A DNA stretch of 64,000 nt, from positions 19,957,002 through 20,021,001 of the forward strand of contig NC_045148.1 in the NCBI RefSeq assembly GCF_008831285.2, in the 5' to 3' direction. The number at the start of each line of letters is the position of its first letter. Within the stretch, counting starts at the first letter, position 1. The notes beneath the pieces are model-generated. The model saw nothing but the letters and a program-made list of their open reading frames with translations, was not told the DNA's origin and made no database searches. The position numbers were made by a program, and so were the translations under genes. Origin of the DNA: Nymphaea colorata (Eukaryota > Streptophyta > Magnoliopsida > Nymphaeales > Nymphaeaceae). This document shows, piece by piece, positions 46,375-57,849 of the stretch.

Positions 46375-47942
46375 CCCTAATGTCAGATGAAAAAGACTCG
46401 GTCAAGGTTGACCGAGTCCGTTTTTGGACGGACATGAACCCGGGTATGGGCAGTGTCCAACCGCGTACCTGTACCTGTGCGAGTGTCCACCCGACCGGTA
46501 CGGGGACACATGCAAAAATGCTATACCTGTGTATCATAGATCTGAACCCATTATTTTCTCATTTAAATAAATTTTGTTTGTCCACAGGCTTAATGTCACA
46601 AATTTTAAAAATTATTGTTTATATATGTGATGTTGATAATTTATTTTTTGTGTATTTATGTGTGCATTTTCCTATATGTACTTGATAATTTCTTCATCCA
46701 ATCATTATATCTTTATACACCTTTCACTCTACTGACAATTGCAAGAGTCACTATTTTTCAAACCGCAGGCTTGGCATTGATGCTGCTGGAAATGAAGAAC
46801 AAGGTGTCGAGCAATTGAGATGTAATCTTTCTGAATTTTTGAACCAAAGGGGGAGATGTCTGCTTGTGCAGTTGGCTGCTGTAGTTGCTATTTTGAATCT
46901 TTTGTCAATCGACTTCATGAAGTGTATGCAGAAAAATGCATCTGTTGATGTGTGTCAGTCGCATCATGTAGAGGTTATCAAGAAGTGGTTCTCTGAGCTG
47001 AGTGATCATGAACAGTCCAATGCTTTATGTCTTCTCATGGGGTAATGCGTTGTACAAAAATCCAAGTCATCGTGCTTCTAGCCTATAATTCCATAAGCTG
47101 ATGGAATTTTCCTGAATGGGTCCCGAGTCTTCACCAATTTTGGAGCCTGAAATTTTTTGAATCCCTCAGCTGTCTGGATGTTGACCCGCGTCTGCTTTCC
47201 AGCAATGAAATCAGACACTTTACTAGCAGAGACTTTTTAAGGTACTGTTCTACATGTTTTTTTGCTATTTATTGACCTTGTTGTGTTATGTTGGTCTCAG
47301 AAGGCCTGGAACTATTGTGGTCCATATTATTTGCCCATATTTGCCCAGTACAATTGATGGATCTCAGTAATTGCCTCACGTTACAAATTTTATGTTGATA
47401 ATGCTGGTAAGATAAGTTTAGATGATATTGTAACAACAAAAATTTGTCTATGAAGGTCCTTTCAGTGACAAATTCTCTTTTCACAATGCTTGATTTGGTT
47501 CCTTGCTTTACTTCTCTTATTTGTGAAAATTCCTTCATGCTAACTTGGGATTCGATGTAACTGAAATCTCCAGGTCAAATTCCTAGTAATAATGATTTCT
47601 GACCAAATACTCCTGATTGTTATTATATCTAGCATCTCTTTAAAATCTGAGTTCATAGGAGCTAAATTTTCTCAGCAAATTTTTAATTTCGTGCATCTTG
47701 GAAAATAGCAACGAAAAATCTGGTGACCTTTTCATAAATTTACTCTTATTCTTTATGTTGCTGGTTTGTTTAGATGCAATTCCTTCGTTAGTATAAGTGC
47801 TTTTTGAATCTTTAATTTCTCAATGTGACAGTTGGATCTTTGGCCCGTTCTCTGCTTCGCACTTATGTGGTGTAGTTGTCCCTGCAGGTTGAGAGAAGCC
47901 AAAAGGGATACCAGATTCTGCTTGCTCCTTTTTTTCCCGTGA
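36379..47942 (+). CDS. MEE22: MEE22/EMB1611-like coiled-coil protein
   Basis: Eleven exons: 36379-36420, 36706-36820, 37473-38512, 39937-41704, 41770-42121, 42291-42352, 43278-44023, 44451-44563, 46769-47041, 47170-47241, 47888-47942. All phases fit and give 1545 codons plus stop. Domains: short start with ESPCC, a leader helix (SEQGRSALRQAIKVLEE), a long Lys/Glu/Arg coiled coil (about residues 55-395; EKRRADQEKRRADLEKSK), a Cys/His cluster (ECLNC...ICQAIC, about 438-460), a polar low-complexity middle, and a conserved helical C-terminal region (LELLFFLVEKFL, GWDWTYNKVIPVIWKLLE). From memory this order matches plant MATERNAL EFFECT EMBRYO ARREST 22, needed in Arabidopsis for embryo and shoot-meristem development; its biochemical role is not settled. 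If the intron at 47042 is not spliced, a TAA at 47043-47045 ends it at 1504 codons. The last two small exons are inferred from phase alone. Confidence 0.82.
38465..38488 (+). repeat. 24-base direct repeat, exonic copy
   Basis: Bases near the end of MEE22 exon 3 (starts AAAGCTTTTGTTTGTGATG) recur exactly at 39609-39632 in the following intron. Confidence 0.9.
39305..39608 (+). mobile_element. Copia-type LTR plus primer-binding site remnant in MEE22 intron 3
   Basis: TG at 39305 and CA at 39582-39583 bound ~279 bases of LTR-like DNA, followed at once by TGGTATCATAGCCAGGTT, a one-mismatch relative of the tRNA-Met primer site. No gag or pol follows, so only the 5' end of an element remains, in the same direction as the gene. 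The body reads through GATCGGGTCTG/CAGACCCGATC, a short inverted repeat. Confidence 0.65.
39609..39632 (+). repeat. 24-base direct repeat, intronic copy
   Basis: Exact copy of 38465-38488 placed directly after the LTR/primer-site remnant. Confidence 0.9.
45538..45777 (+). mobile_element. Probable solo LTR in MEE22 intron 8
   Basis: 240 bases from TGTTGACGGG to TTTCTACA, bounded by ATATA at 45533-45537 and 45778-45782. The body has GGGTCCGGATCCGTACCCGA and the ACCCTAATCTTTGTGTTAAT end region typical of copia LTRs, and a GAGAGAGAG tract. No internal region remains, which fits LTR-LTR recombination. The duplication is AT-only, so chance cannot be excluded. Confidence 0.55.
45800..46328. other. 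Unclassified repeat-like DNA in MEE22 intron 8
   Basis: GC-richer than the surrounding intron, with recurring short blocks (TTATACTTCACAGCAA/TTCATACTTCACAGCAAG; AAATTGTGG- and CGCCGGAAG-type motifs). Looks like transposon DNA, but no coding signature was recognised. Confidence 0.35.
46329..46371. repeat. (CA)n microsatellite
   Basis: Pure CA run in MEE22 intron 8. Confidence 0.95.
46395..46418. repeat. Perfect short inverted repeat
   Basis: Arms GACTCGGTCAA and TTGACCGAGTC separated by GG. It sits next to GC-rich ACCCGGGTATGG-type repeat sequence. Confidence 0.85.
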
Positions 47943-50026
47943 ACTGTTCAACCTGATGCATCAGAGTATTTCGACTTGACATTCTTTGGGAGAATATCCC
48001 GTTTCACAACTATCCTTTTTACCTCAAATTCTTTGCCGCATATCCATACCTACGGTCTTTGAAGATGCATCACATGTAATCTTCGGTAAGTTCTGTCGGA
48101 TGAAACCGTCTGACAGATCTTTTTGTACAGTTTCATAGACGCTTCTATCAAGTCGGTGGAAAATATTTAGCTCAAAGTAGATGAGGTTGATTGTCTGAGA
48201 AATCAGATCTGTATCAGGAACTTTAAGAGTAAAATTTGTTGGAAAAGGCAGGTCTTGGTTTATTTATCTAACTAGGTCGAAAGTATATGGACATTGTCAC
48301 GTTGATGAAGAACAACGACGATCTCTTGCTGGTTCTTCGAAACGACGACGATCTCTCGATGGTTCTTAGAAGTCTCTCTGGGTAGTGTCGGGTATCCCAG
48401 AGCCAGGATTTAGGATCGATATTATTTACTACCACGCATCTTCCCTTGGAATGGTATTTTGACAACCAACGTACATTGCGGTGTGCATGCGGAACAGTTG
48501 GTATCCTTGGATCTGAGAAATCCCTCGGGTCCTGGATCCCAGATATTGGACCATTGAAAAAAGCGCCATGAAATGTGAAGATTACAGGCTAAATTGATGC
48601 GCAAATAAGTAACACAAGAAGCTATTGAAATTTAAACGGAGACCCACTAGCTGTACCGTCCTAGCAGGTGGAGTTAATCAAACTAAATGAAAGTAGGTAT
48701 GGGCCGATCAGCCAGCGGGGCTCGGTTGTGTGGGCTTGGTTCAACTTGGGTAGTCTGTCCATTTGCTGATCATTTATTTTGTGGTCGGATGATATGCATT
48801 CACCACTGACGACATTTATTACTGTCAATCACTAGGTTGTAGCCCTGCTGCAGAGTTGGGGTCCATCGGCCAATTAGAGTCCCGTAACTGATTTCGTAAA
48901 TAAGCATCTCTGGAAAATCTCATGTAGGTAATATATTGGCCAAATCAATTGCAAGTGTTACATCTGGGCCAGTCGACCTAAGATGATCCAAGTTGATTCT
49001 GCTAGCTCAAACTATCCCACTTTGACAGTGGTTAAGGATTAACCATGGGTACGTTACCTTGTTTTTAGGAGGTAATATCAAAAGAAAATTAAAATTAAAA
49101 CCATACGAAACTATGTTCAAGGTTTGGTGGTATAACCAAAATATGTTTAAGTTAATTTGTAGTTCTACCATTCAACAATTTCCTTTTGGACGTAGTGGTT
49201 GAGAGTTGCGAAAGGACAAAGAAGATGCATACGCATTTCTTTTGCAGACTTTCAGGGACATATACATGTACAGGCACTGGATGCATCTGGCAGTATGTGC
49301 GAGACGTCAGATTCCTCCGGTTGGCTGGAAGAATCTACGTTTATATATGTATAGCCACCAGACTTGAACATCGATGCTAAGGAGATCAAAAGATAGAGAT
49401 TACGTTTGTAAATGTCCAAGCCAATTTAGTTTTTTCGAAAAGTTCCAAATACTTTTCAAAGAAAGAAATTTCGTCTAAGGAATCTTATTTATCTCGGTGC
49501 CCATATGAAATAGACATCACTCAAATGGCCCGTCATGTACAGGAATTTAAAGGCGCCCTTATCCAGGAAATTTAATGCAAGCACAAGTGGCAAGCAGTTA
49601 GGTGGAGTACTCCCCCACTTGCTCCTACTACTTGTAAACTTCCAATTCGAATGTTGTTGGGAGATAAGGCTCCCGCCCCTTATTGCCTAAAAATGAGAAT
49701 ATTTGCAGTACTTGTAAACTTTATATTGATGCATATATGAGGATGCAAAATAAGTCGTTGAAAGCAGGCTGTGGAATTCTCATTCGGTTTATTTGAAGAA
49801 AAAAATAAAGAATTAAGATAAATATCAGAACAAACAAACTGCATTTCAATCAAAACGAAAAACAGATCCTTCTCTCTACTGCAGGGACAAAACATTTAGT
49901 GATAAAGGCCCATTATCAACGACCAGCATCCTGGTAATAGTCCACAACTGATGATTCATCAAATAGCTTCCATTGCCCATGCTTAAGCCCATACATGCTT
50001 GGAACCATCTCTTCCATCTGAAGTTG
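47943..50026. other. Intergenic DNA downstream of MEE22
   Basis: No gene supported. Includes the probable MEE22 3' UTR, a 30-base tandem repeat at 48307-48366, and otherwise AT-rich unique-looking sequence. Short minus-strand ORFs at 48268-48604 have no family signature. Confidence 0.5.
48307..48366. repeat. 30-base tandem repeat, two copies
   Basis: Copies share GACGATCTCT and GGTTCTT blocks with a few differences. Confidence 0.75.
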
Positions 50027-50400
50027 TCAGATCTGAGCAAAATTGTCCATTGCTGCTCCAAAGCAAACTGACAGTAAGTTGAGCAAAATCAAGTTTTCCG
50101 ATTCATCCCAGTCCTTCTGATCCTTAACAACCAACTGCTGATGCATACTGTTATTCAGCCGTAACACCCTTGCACACACCTTCTTCCCTGCAACATATCC
50201 TGATTCGATCTCGGAAGCCCATCCTGCCACCGTCTTGAATTGCCAAAAAGGGCTAAATGCTGAGGTCCTCAGCCAGATCCTTATAGCAGTAAGAGCCTGA
50301 TCTGATCAAGTCTGCTTCTGAATAACTTCAGTATAAGCATGCCAAACCTTCTTACCTGCTTCCTTAAATCGACTTAATGCCTCATCTGTGAAGTGGGGAA
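50027..50400 (-). pseudogene. Unrecognised broken coding remnant
   Basis: One minus-strand frame stays protein-like across this stretch with a single in-frame TGA near 50306. Upstream of the stop it reads FKEAGKKVWHAYTEVIQKQT; downstream IRIWLRTSAFSPFWQFKTVA, then GWASEIESGYVAGKKVCARV, and it ends DNFAQI at a stop (50027). A possible continuation (KHGQWKLFDESSVVDYYQD) lies just beyond. No introns are apparent, suggesting a retrocopy or transposon-derived fragment. I do not recognise the family. The tryptophan-rich, intron-free reading looks more like real coding ancestry than chance. Confidence 0.4.
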
Positions 50401-51489
50401 TGCTCAATCTTAGACATTGAGCTCTGTTTCTGATCCTCATTTATCTGCTCACCTTCCAGTTTGTCACTGCTCAGATCTTTCTTTAGGATGAATGTGGTGA
50501 ACGGAATAAAGTTACATATATTTTAGCAAGCATTGAATGCTGCATAATTTCTTCTTTTGACAGTTTCAGAAATTAAATTTCTTCCGGTCGAGTCGTTTTC
50601 TTGCTTGGAAACCTATGCGAGGACCACTTTCTTTGAAGCTTCTCATGTCAGCCCAACTTCTTTTCAGATAATACGCAATTATTTAATTGTACATTTTGCT
50701 TTTACGTCACTGTTTTAGCGTTTATTAGGTGATTTATCATGGATAGAGAAAAGCCCATTTGTTTTTCGTTGCATAGTTTTACTGAAGTCAGCTTCAAAGT
50801 TCAAACTCTTATTAACAGACTCTTATTAACAGTTTCTGCAAAGAGTCCGGCTCTTATTAAAAATGTTGTAAAAGAGGTTTTTTCTTAAAATTAAAGGAAA
50901 AATGTAGGACCTCAAATGAATCTCCCTTTCTGTTTTAAGACTGTTAGGAAAAGACTTTATTCAATGTTGATTTAAAAATACCATTCAATGCAGCAAGAAT
51001 TCAAGACGGAAAACAATTGGTGTATAATTGAAACTTATTCATTGCCCATGGGATTAAGAAAATGCCCACCATTAAATCTGGCCAATTAAGAAAGTGAAAG
51101 GCGTGAAGTTGAAGACCAGAATCATTTCTCAACTACACAAAGTTCTCGCCTTCATAAAACTTCAACTGCTATGACTTCACTCGGGGTATGCTTTATTTAT
51201 GGTGTCAAGATCCGACTTTCTTCTTATTGAATTTAAATTGGAGGTTTTGCCAACGCAAAGTCGTAAAGGAACTGAAATGTCGATCTTTCTTCTAACTTAA
51301 TCCGCTCCTTAGATTAGTAAACTACAGATTTCAGTGTTAAACCTTTTTAAGGAAAAAATTGCTGACTCTTATGCGGCTTCGTGCTTGTATTTTTCCTTTT
51401 CTTTCGTTTTGTTAACATTCAGTGACAATGTCGCGCAATTTTGTAATGTAATTTCCATTTTATTAAAAGGTGGAGGTCACGAGAATCCG

Positions 51490-51490
<1 letters not shown>
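50401..51490. other. Upstream flank of CRK-C
   Basis: No gene. About 51035-51180 (GGCCAATTAAGAAAGTGAAA, CTTCATAAAACTTC) is echoed at about 57866-57990 upstream of the CRK-C pseudogene, showing the promoter region was duplicated with it. Confidence 0.6.

Positions 51491-51491
<1 letters not shown>

Positions 51492-51530
<39 letters not shown>
51492..51530. repeat. (GA)n microsatellite just before the CRK-C start codon
   Basis: Nearly uninterrupted GA run ending about six bases before the ATG at 51536, probably within the 5' UTR. Confidence 0.9.
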
Positions 51531-51535
<5 letters not shown>

Positions 51536-54500
51536 ATGAGGATGCTGCAACTGAGCCTTGTTTTCCTCTTCGTGGTCTCTGTACACCAGGCGGGGGCTGT
51601 TGAGCTCATCACATATGATCCACTCAGCACCATCTGCTTCCCGGAGTCAAATTACACTGCGAACAGCACCTACCAGCACAATCTGAAGAGCGTCCTCCTC
51701 TCCCTTAGCTCCAACATCTCCGGCTTCGCAACCGCCGCCGTTGGTCAAGGTCCCGATAAGGTCTATGGCCTCGCCGTTTGCCGTGGCGACCTCTCCGCCG
51801 CAGAATGCCAAAACTGCACGGCCGACGCAGCAGCAATGATCCAGCAGAGGTGCTCCAAAAGCAAATCAAGCACCATGTGGCGCCTGTCCTGTGAATTACG
51901 CTATTCCAGCAAAAATTTCATGGGGACTGTGGATACTAACTTCTTCTTCCTCACTAACGTCAACAACGCGACCGACCCTGTCCTCTTCAACCAGCAGATG
52001 AAGGCACTCCTTGGAAACCTCTCTGCCGCTGCTGCGAATTCGAGCTCCATGTTTGCGAGCGGTCAGATCCAATACACTGACTTTCGGGTAATATATGGAG
52101 CAGTTCAGTGCACAAGGGACCTTTCCTCGGCTAATTGCCTGAACTGTTTGAACGAGGCAGTGGCCTTTATTCCTTACTGCTGCGCCGAGAGGCAAGGTGC
52201 TGTGGTTATTGGTGCCACCTGCAGTATAAGGTATGAACTGTACCCTTTCCTAAAGGGTTCGGCCGTGGGTCTGCAACTTCCGTCACCATCTGTGGCACCA
52301 CCTACCAGCAGTGAGTTACTCTCTTCCTCTCTGAAAAATTTTCCAGTTGAAATTGTTTACTGTGCCTCCGGGTTCTGAGCATAAATTCATAAGAGGGGAA
52401 GTGATCTGTTCCGGATGGAAATTTCTCTTTCGAATGAAAACAAGCGGTTTCGCAGAGCAAACTGTTTTGTATTTGTTTTCATATTCTATTAAATTCCATT
52501 CTTTTTCTCTTCCTATAAATCTTTTCAAATACTAAATCATCATATTGGTGCAGGATCCAAGAACACCGGTACTGCCGTCATTGCAGTCGCAGTATTGATT
52601 CCTCTTGTACTGCTCTGCATCCTGATCTTCGGATTAATCCTGTGGAGAAGGAACTCAAGGAAGACCAGCCAAACTCCAGTTAATCGGGATAAGGAGGAGG
52701 TTGATGGCCCAGAGCTGTTGGGCTTTAACCTGCTCAGCATAAGAGCAGCTACCAACGACTTCTCCGAGTCAAATAAGCTCGGAGAAGGTGGGTATGGTCC
52801 AGTCTACAAGGTAATGCTTCTTTAACCATGCTCACGTATTAACAATGTTTTTTTAACTAAAAATGACTGATCCCCAGCCGGATTGAGTAACAAACGCCGT
52901 CAAACCCTCACCGGCGATCACTTTTGTATTTGTAGGGAACAATTGATGGCAAAGAAATAGCAGTGAAGAGGCTGTCCAATAAGTCTGGTCAAGGATCAGC
53001 GGAGTTCAAGAACGAGGTGCGGTTGATTGCCAAGCTGCAGCACAGGAACCTGGTCCGACTTCTCGGTTGTTGTATGGAAGATGGAGAGAAGATATTGGTG
53101 TACGAGTTTGTGCCAAACAACAGCCTGGATAGAGTTTTGTTCGGTCAGTAAACTTCCTCAATCACCTTTTTAATTGTCGTAAAATTTTTTTAATGAAGGT
53201 GGGCAGAAGTAGGTATTCATCGACTTGTTTTATATAAAAATTTTGAAAAGTGATATTTTTGTACTAATCAAAATTTAAAAACTTTAATTCAACCTCCTTC
53301 ATTAATTTTTTTTTTTAATGAAGATCCTTGAAATTAAAATTTGTTGTTTTTATCATCGACTTTCCTTTTTTTTTTAATAGGAAAAGCTTTTTTATCATGT
53401 CCTATCTACAAAGTTCTTAATTTTGAAGTTTACCACCGTCGTTATAATAATTCATTAACAATTCAAAATTTGGAACGTTATCAACCTTCTTCTCTTTTGG
53501 TATTTGGAACGTTTAGTTTTTAACAAAAAATTCCAGACAATATTACCCATATTTACTTACTATCATCAAGTATTCTCTCTCTCAACACGCAGAGGTCTAT
53601 AGATGTATATAATTTTCAGACTCTATAGATGGACATGTAAAATTTGATCTGGTGGACCTTCAAATTTATAATGTAAAATTGGAAATTCAGTGGATCGATG
53701 GCAAATTCCCCCAATGAAGCTTGACATGGTAATGCAACATAATTATTTTTCTTTCGTTCCTGTCTACCAGACCGAGAGAAAGGCTTGCCACTTGATTGGG
53801 CTACGCGTCTAAAGATCATCACAGGCATAGCGAGGGGTCTTCTCTACCTGCATGAAGATTCAAGGCTCAAGATCATTCACAGGGACCTGAAACCCAGCAA
53901 CGTTTTATTGGACAACGAGATGAACCCCAAAATTGCAGATTTCGGGATGGCAAAGATATGCGGAATGGACGAGACACAAGGAAATACAAAAAGAATTGCT
54001 GGGACATAGTAAGTTTTTACCCCAATTGAGCTGCGGTTTCTTGTTCCCATGATGTGCGGTTGTTTTGTTTTGGTTTACACTTTACATTCAATCGAGCAGA
54101 TCAACAAGCTGATCACTCTTAGAAGGAACCACCAATTTTAATTAATGAAGATAAAAAGTTTGCTGGTTTTATTACAATACTGCTTTGAAGTGTTGCTGGA
54201 AACAATATCAATGGCGTCCATCATCATAATCATCATCTAGGAACTCACTTTGTTAGTAAAGTTCTTTTTGTGCTTCTGTTGCTGATCGTTCGTGTTAGCC
54301 TTGGACGACTACACATGAAAGAATGAACACTGCTGCAGCCTGTAGCAACCAAATAGATGAAAAAACTGAGATGCTTTAATTACCCACATTTCTCTAAGCT
54401 GATATAAGTTCGAAAGCTTACCATTACGTTCTGGCAGTGGCTACATGTCCCCGGAGTATGCAATCAATGGAAATTACTCCTTGAAATCAGACGTCTACAG

Positions 54501-55021
54501 TTTCGGCGTTGTGCTACTAGAGCTTGTGTCTGGCAGAAAGAATACCTCTTTCAATATTGATGCAGACGGTGATAGGGACCTGCTTAATCATGTAAGTGCA
54601 AGCTCTCTTCGGCATACTAAATTAAACTTCACTTACACGTTGCATCTAAATCCGATAATTTGCAAATTTGATGCAGGCATGGAACCTATGCGAAGAAAAC
54701 AGGCCGCTAGAACTGGTAGATAAGGCACTGGGTGAATCCTATGACCAGAATGAAGCTTTGAGATGCATCCATATTGGTCTACTGTGCGTTCAGGAGGCGA
54801 TAGTGGACAGACCAACAATGTCCTCGGTTGGTCTCATGCTTGGTAGCACCTCCGTCACCCTTCCTGCTCCTCACCCACCTGCATTTTATGTGGGCAGGAG
54901 GTCTCGGCATGAGGCGATAAGTCTCTCATATTCCACAGAGCAATCAGAGGATCAAACTCTGAATCTCATGCAGTCAAGTTCTTCGAATGCAGTAACCATC
55001 ACAGAGTTGCAAGCACGGTAG
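51536..55021 (+). CDS. CRK-C: intact cysteine-rich receptor-like kinase
   Basis: Six exons: 51536-52310, 52554-52810, 52936-53143, 53771-54008, 54438-54591, 54677-55021; 658 codons plus stop, all phases agree. Signal peptide about residues 1-20 (ATG at 51536; a second in-frame ATG at 51542 is also possible). DUF26 motifs [13 protein letters not shown] and [13 protein letters not shown]. Exon 2 joins the transmembrane helix ([17 protein letters not shown]) and the glycine-loop segment ([11 protein letters not shown]), which are separate exons in the other CRKs here, so one intron has been lost or never gained. Kinase: [28 protein letters not shown]; tail ends [10 protein letters not shown], the usual CRK ending. 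An RD kinase with all catalytic residues, expected to be a functional plasma-membrane receptor kinase. It is from a different CRK subgroup than CRK-A/B and is the parent of the pseudogene at 58030. Confidence 0.92.
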
Positions 55022-55439
55022 GAGATAGAGCTTTTATGCTCACTAGCAAATCTGCCATTGTTCAACTTAAGGCGTCGTCACTTCACCCGAAACTTTGGCT
55101 ATCATGATATTTATGTATGAAAATATCTCTTAGTACTTCAAGCACTTTAATGATTAAGTGAATCAGATTGCAAAGGGGTTGTTTATCTTGATATTTATGT
55201 ATTGAAATATCTCTTGCGGGCATATATACTTCTTTTTAGGAAATTATCTTAAAAAAACCTGTTTGATTGATATACAAGGGGGTTGTTTGGTTTTTTCAAT
55301 CTCCACAGCTTGATTGATGGGAACTAGGGAAATTGTTGTGACGGCCTCAAACATAGATGTGAAAGGTTATCCAATGGCAAGTTTGATTAAATTAAAAGCA
55401 AAAAAATGTCCTTTAATTAGTCGTCGATCATTGCCATAA
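55022..55439. other. CRK-C 3' flank
   Basis: No gene. Sequence after the stop (GGAGATAGAGCTTTTATGCT) recurs at 62633 onward beyond the copia fragment, marking the end of the duplicated pseudogene. Confidence 0.6.
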
Positions 55440-56330
55440 GGAGTAGTCCATTGGACAACGCTTGAACACGAGCACACCAGGAGCTCGACACCAGAAACTC
55501 GAGTTTTGCTTGAACTCGATTCGAGTTCAATACCTTGAGCTTGAGTTCGGACCAATAATATAACTTTGCTCTCTTTGACAAACTGTTTATTTGATTTTCA
55601 AACTTTTAATCAAAAGATATGGTGAACTTTATCGAGGCAAAAGGCTTTAAGATAATAATCAAAACCGGATGAGAGAGAAAGCGGACATCATCCATTGAAA
55701 AGAAAGGAGAGAGAGAGAGCTGAAAATGAATTCATTTCAACATCCAAGAGCAATTGGTGTAAAACATGCAAAAAAATCAGATGGGAAAAAGATGAGTAAA
55801 ATTAGATAAAGATCAGGGTACCAAAAAGCCTTAACAATGATGTGATGTCAACGAGTTAAATGAGAGGGAGAGAACCAAGAGAAATTAATGAAGAGATAGA
55901 AAGACAACGACAATTAAATGAGAGGGAGAGAACCAAGAGAAATTAATGAAGAGATAGAAAGACAACGACAATTAAATGAGAGGGAGAGAACCAAGAGAAA
56001 TTAATGAAGAGATAGAAAGACAACGACAATTAAATGAGAGAGAGAAAAAAAATAATGGGGAGAGAAGCGATGTCCTCGGTTGATGAATGGATGGATAGAG
56101 AGAAAGAGACTGCCGAATGGATAAAGAAAGAGACTGCCATTAAATGTCAATTGCTGCCATTTTTTTTTCCTTTGGTACGAGTGGAGTCGAGTTTGACCCA
56201 GTCAATTAAATTGAACTCAAAACTCAATTCATTTTCAAACTCAATTACTAGTTTATAAAACGAGTTAACTCGACCTTAATTTGAGACGAGCGTTATTGTG
56301 TCGACTCCGAGCCACTCGACTCGTTATTCA
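55440..56330. mobile_element. Probable non-autonomous element with CTCGA-rich ends
   Basis: Both ends are rich in ACTCGAG/GAACTCGA-type motifs (about 55480-55545 and 56170-56330) in roughly opposite orientation, around a purine-rich centre that contains a 58-base tandem array. No coding signal. The resemblance to non-autonomous plant DNA transposons with CTCGA-rich termini is inference; precise ends and target duplications were not found. Confidence 0.4.
55856..56045. repeat. 58-base tandem repeat, three full copies plus a partial
   Basis: Copies start TTAAATGAGAGGGAGAGAAC at 55856, 55914 and 55972, with a partial one at 56030. By eye they are almost exact, so the expansion is recent. Confidence 0.93.
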
Positions 56331-56389
56331 ACATGTTATTCTGCTTGAAAAGCATTTGGCCAGTTTGGTTTTAACTTCTGAGATGAGAT

Positions 56390-56560
56390 ACGAACTATGG
56401 TCAATTGAAGAAGCACAAGTCAGACAAGATATTATGGCTGCACTATAGAGAGAAGAAATTGTTGTGGAAGCAAAAGGGTAGAGTGCATTGGGTAAAAGAG
56501 GGGATGAGGATATTTCATAATTTGATGGTTTTGCTAAAGAAAGAATGAAAGGGGGAATCA
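56390..56560 (+). mobile_element. LINE ORF2 fragment
   Basis: Across a frameshift, plus-strand frames read RQDIMAAL, then KKLLWKQKGRVHWVKEG and IFHN. This recalls the W-x-QKSR-x2-W-x-KEGD-x-NT-x-FFH segment between endonuclease and RT in plant L1-type LINEs. The D-x-NT part is missing and frames are broken, so it is a dead fragment. Confidence 0.45.
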
Positions 56561-57849
56561 ATTTAATTATATAATTATGAAAAGGGGGTTTGACAATGTT
56601 TCTTAAATTTTTATAGGTTGTAATGATTATTTTAGATCAGATTCAAATCAGATATTCTATGAAAGTCATATTTGAATCATAATATGAAATCCAATTTCAC
56701 AATACAAATCGCATTGTTACATTCACATCCAAATCCAAATTTTGAATTTTAAAACAAATATGACCGGTTTTTGAAATATAAGAGGATTATATAAGATAAG
56801 TGTTTAAAACTAAATCGAAGCCAAAAGTTTCATTAGCAATTAAGATTTTCCATTTTTTTTCCCTTTTATTAAGGGGAAACTAACAAGTCATATGACAATG
56901 GATCATGTAATAGTGCTTTTCCTAACAAGCATGAAACAGGACATATGGATGGTTGCATACCTATCGCCTTAAGCAATTACTTTTTGAATTTATTTCTAGA
57001 ATAATTGTGGGGGCATATGAAGAGTATTGTTCATTGAATAATCTCTTTCAACCATGGAACTTTTCTAGAAGGAATATTAATGCTTGTTTTCTTGTCAATC
57101 ACGAGATTATTTAAGACCCTCCTTTTTCTAGCATGTCACTCAGCCAGTCTGCTCACATCCTTGAGATAATCAAAATTCTAACTCCAGTATATTTCACCAT
57201 CCATCCACCAAACAGCAGCATAAGCTCGAGTTTCTGCTGCTTTCACCATTAAGACTAGTTCAATGCAGTAGTCCTCCCCATAACTTGAAAAAGCAACCAT
57301 TTTCTGTGACTTTCTCAATAAGGACCAGATTTTCTTCCTTGGCCTAATTTTTTCCAATTAAACATTACTTTCTATTGCTAAATGTTAATTTTTTATCCAT
57401 TTAGGCGGCAAAAGTACAATAATGTAATTTTAGTGGAGAATGCTTGAGAAAGAAAAAATTGTAGCCAAGGTTTTTCATTTCTTAGTCTTTATTGAAGTTT
57501 ACTTACATTCTTATTTAACAATTTCTATAAAAGGTGCAGCACTTAACTAGAAAAATTGCGTAAAAGTTTTCGTTGGGTAAAATCGTCGACGAAGTATAGG
57601 ACTGAAATGAAAATCTCCTTGTTAATTCTAGGCTGCTGCTAGCCAAGCGGTTCGATGTGACATCAACTCAACACAACCCTCTGTTGATTTTAAATATAGC
57701 ATCCAATACAGCATGAATTCCTAATTGAAGTAGCGTGAAATCTTATCAAAGACGATACGTTCAATTTGGTAGAGAAACACACTGAACGGTTCTCAAATAT
57801 ACAGAATTTTCATTTTATAGAATTTGCTTCCTCGCTCTTGATTTATTCC
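56561..57849. other. AT-rich intergenic DNA
   Basis: No gene or repeat that I can name. Confidence 0.5.

Noticed and set aside
48268-48604. Two overlapping minus-strand ORFs downstream of MEE22
   Set aside because: No domain signature or splice-consistent neighbours; partly built from a 30-base tandem repeat.
55856-56045. Regular repeats resembling a CRISPR array
   Set aside because: Units are contiguous without spacers, the genome is plant nuclear DNA, and there are no cas genes.
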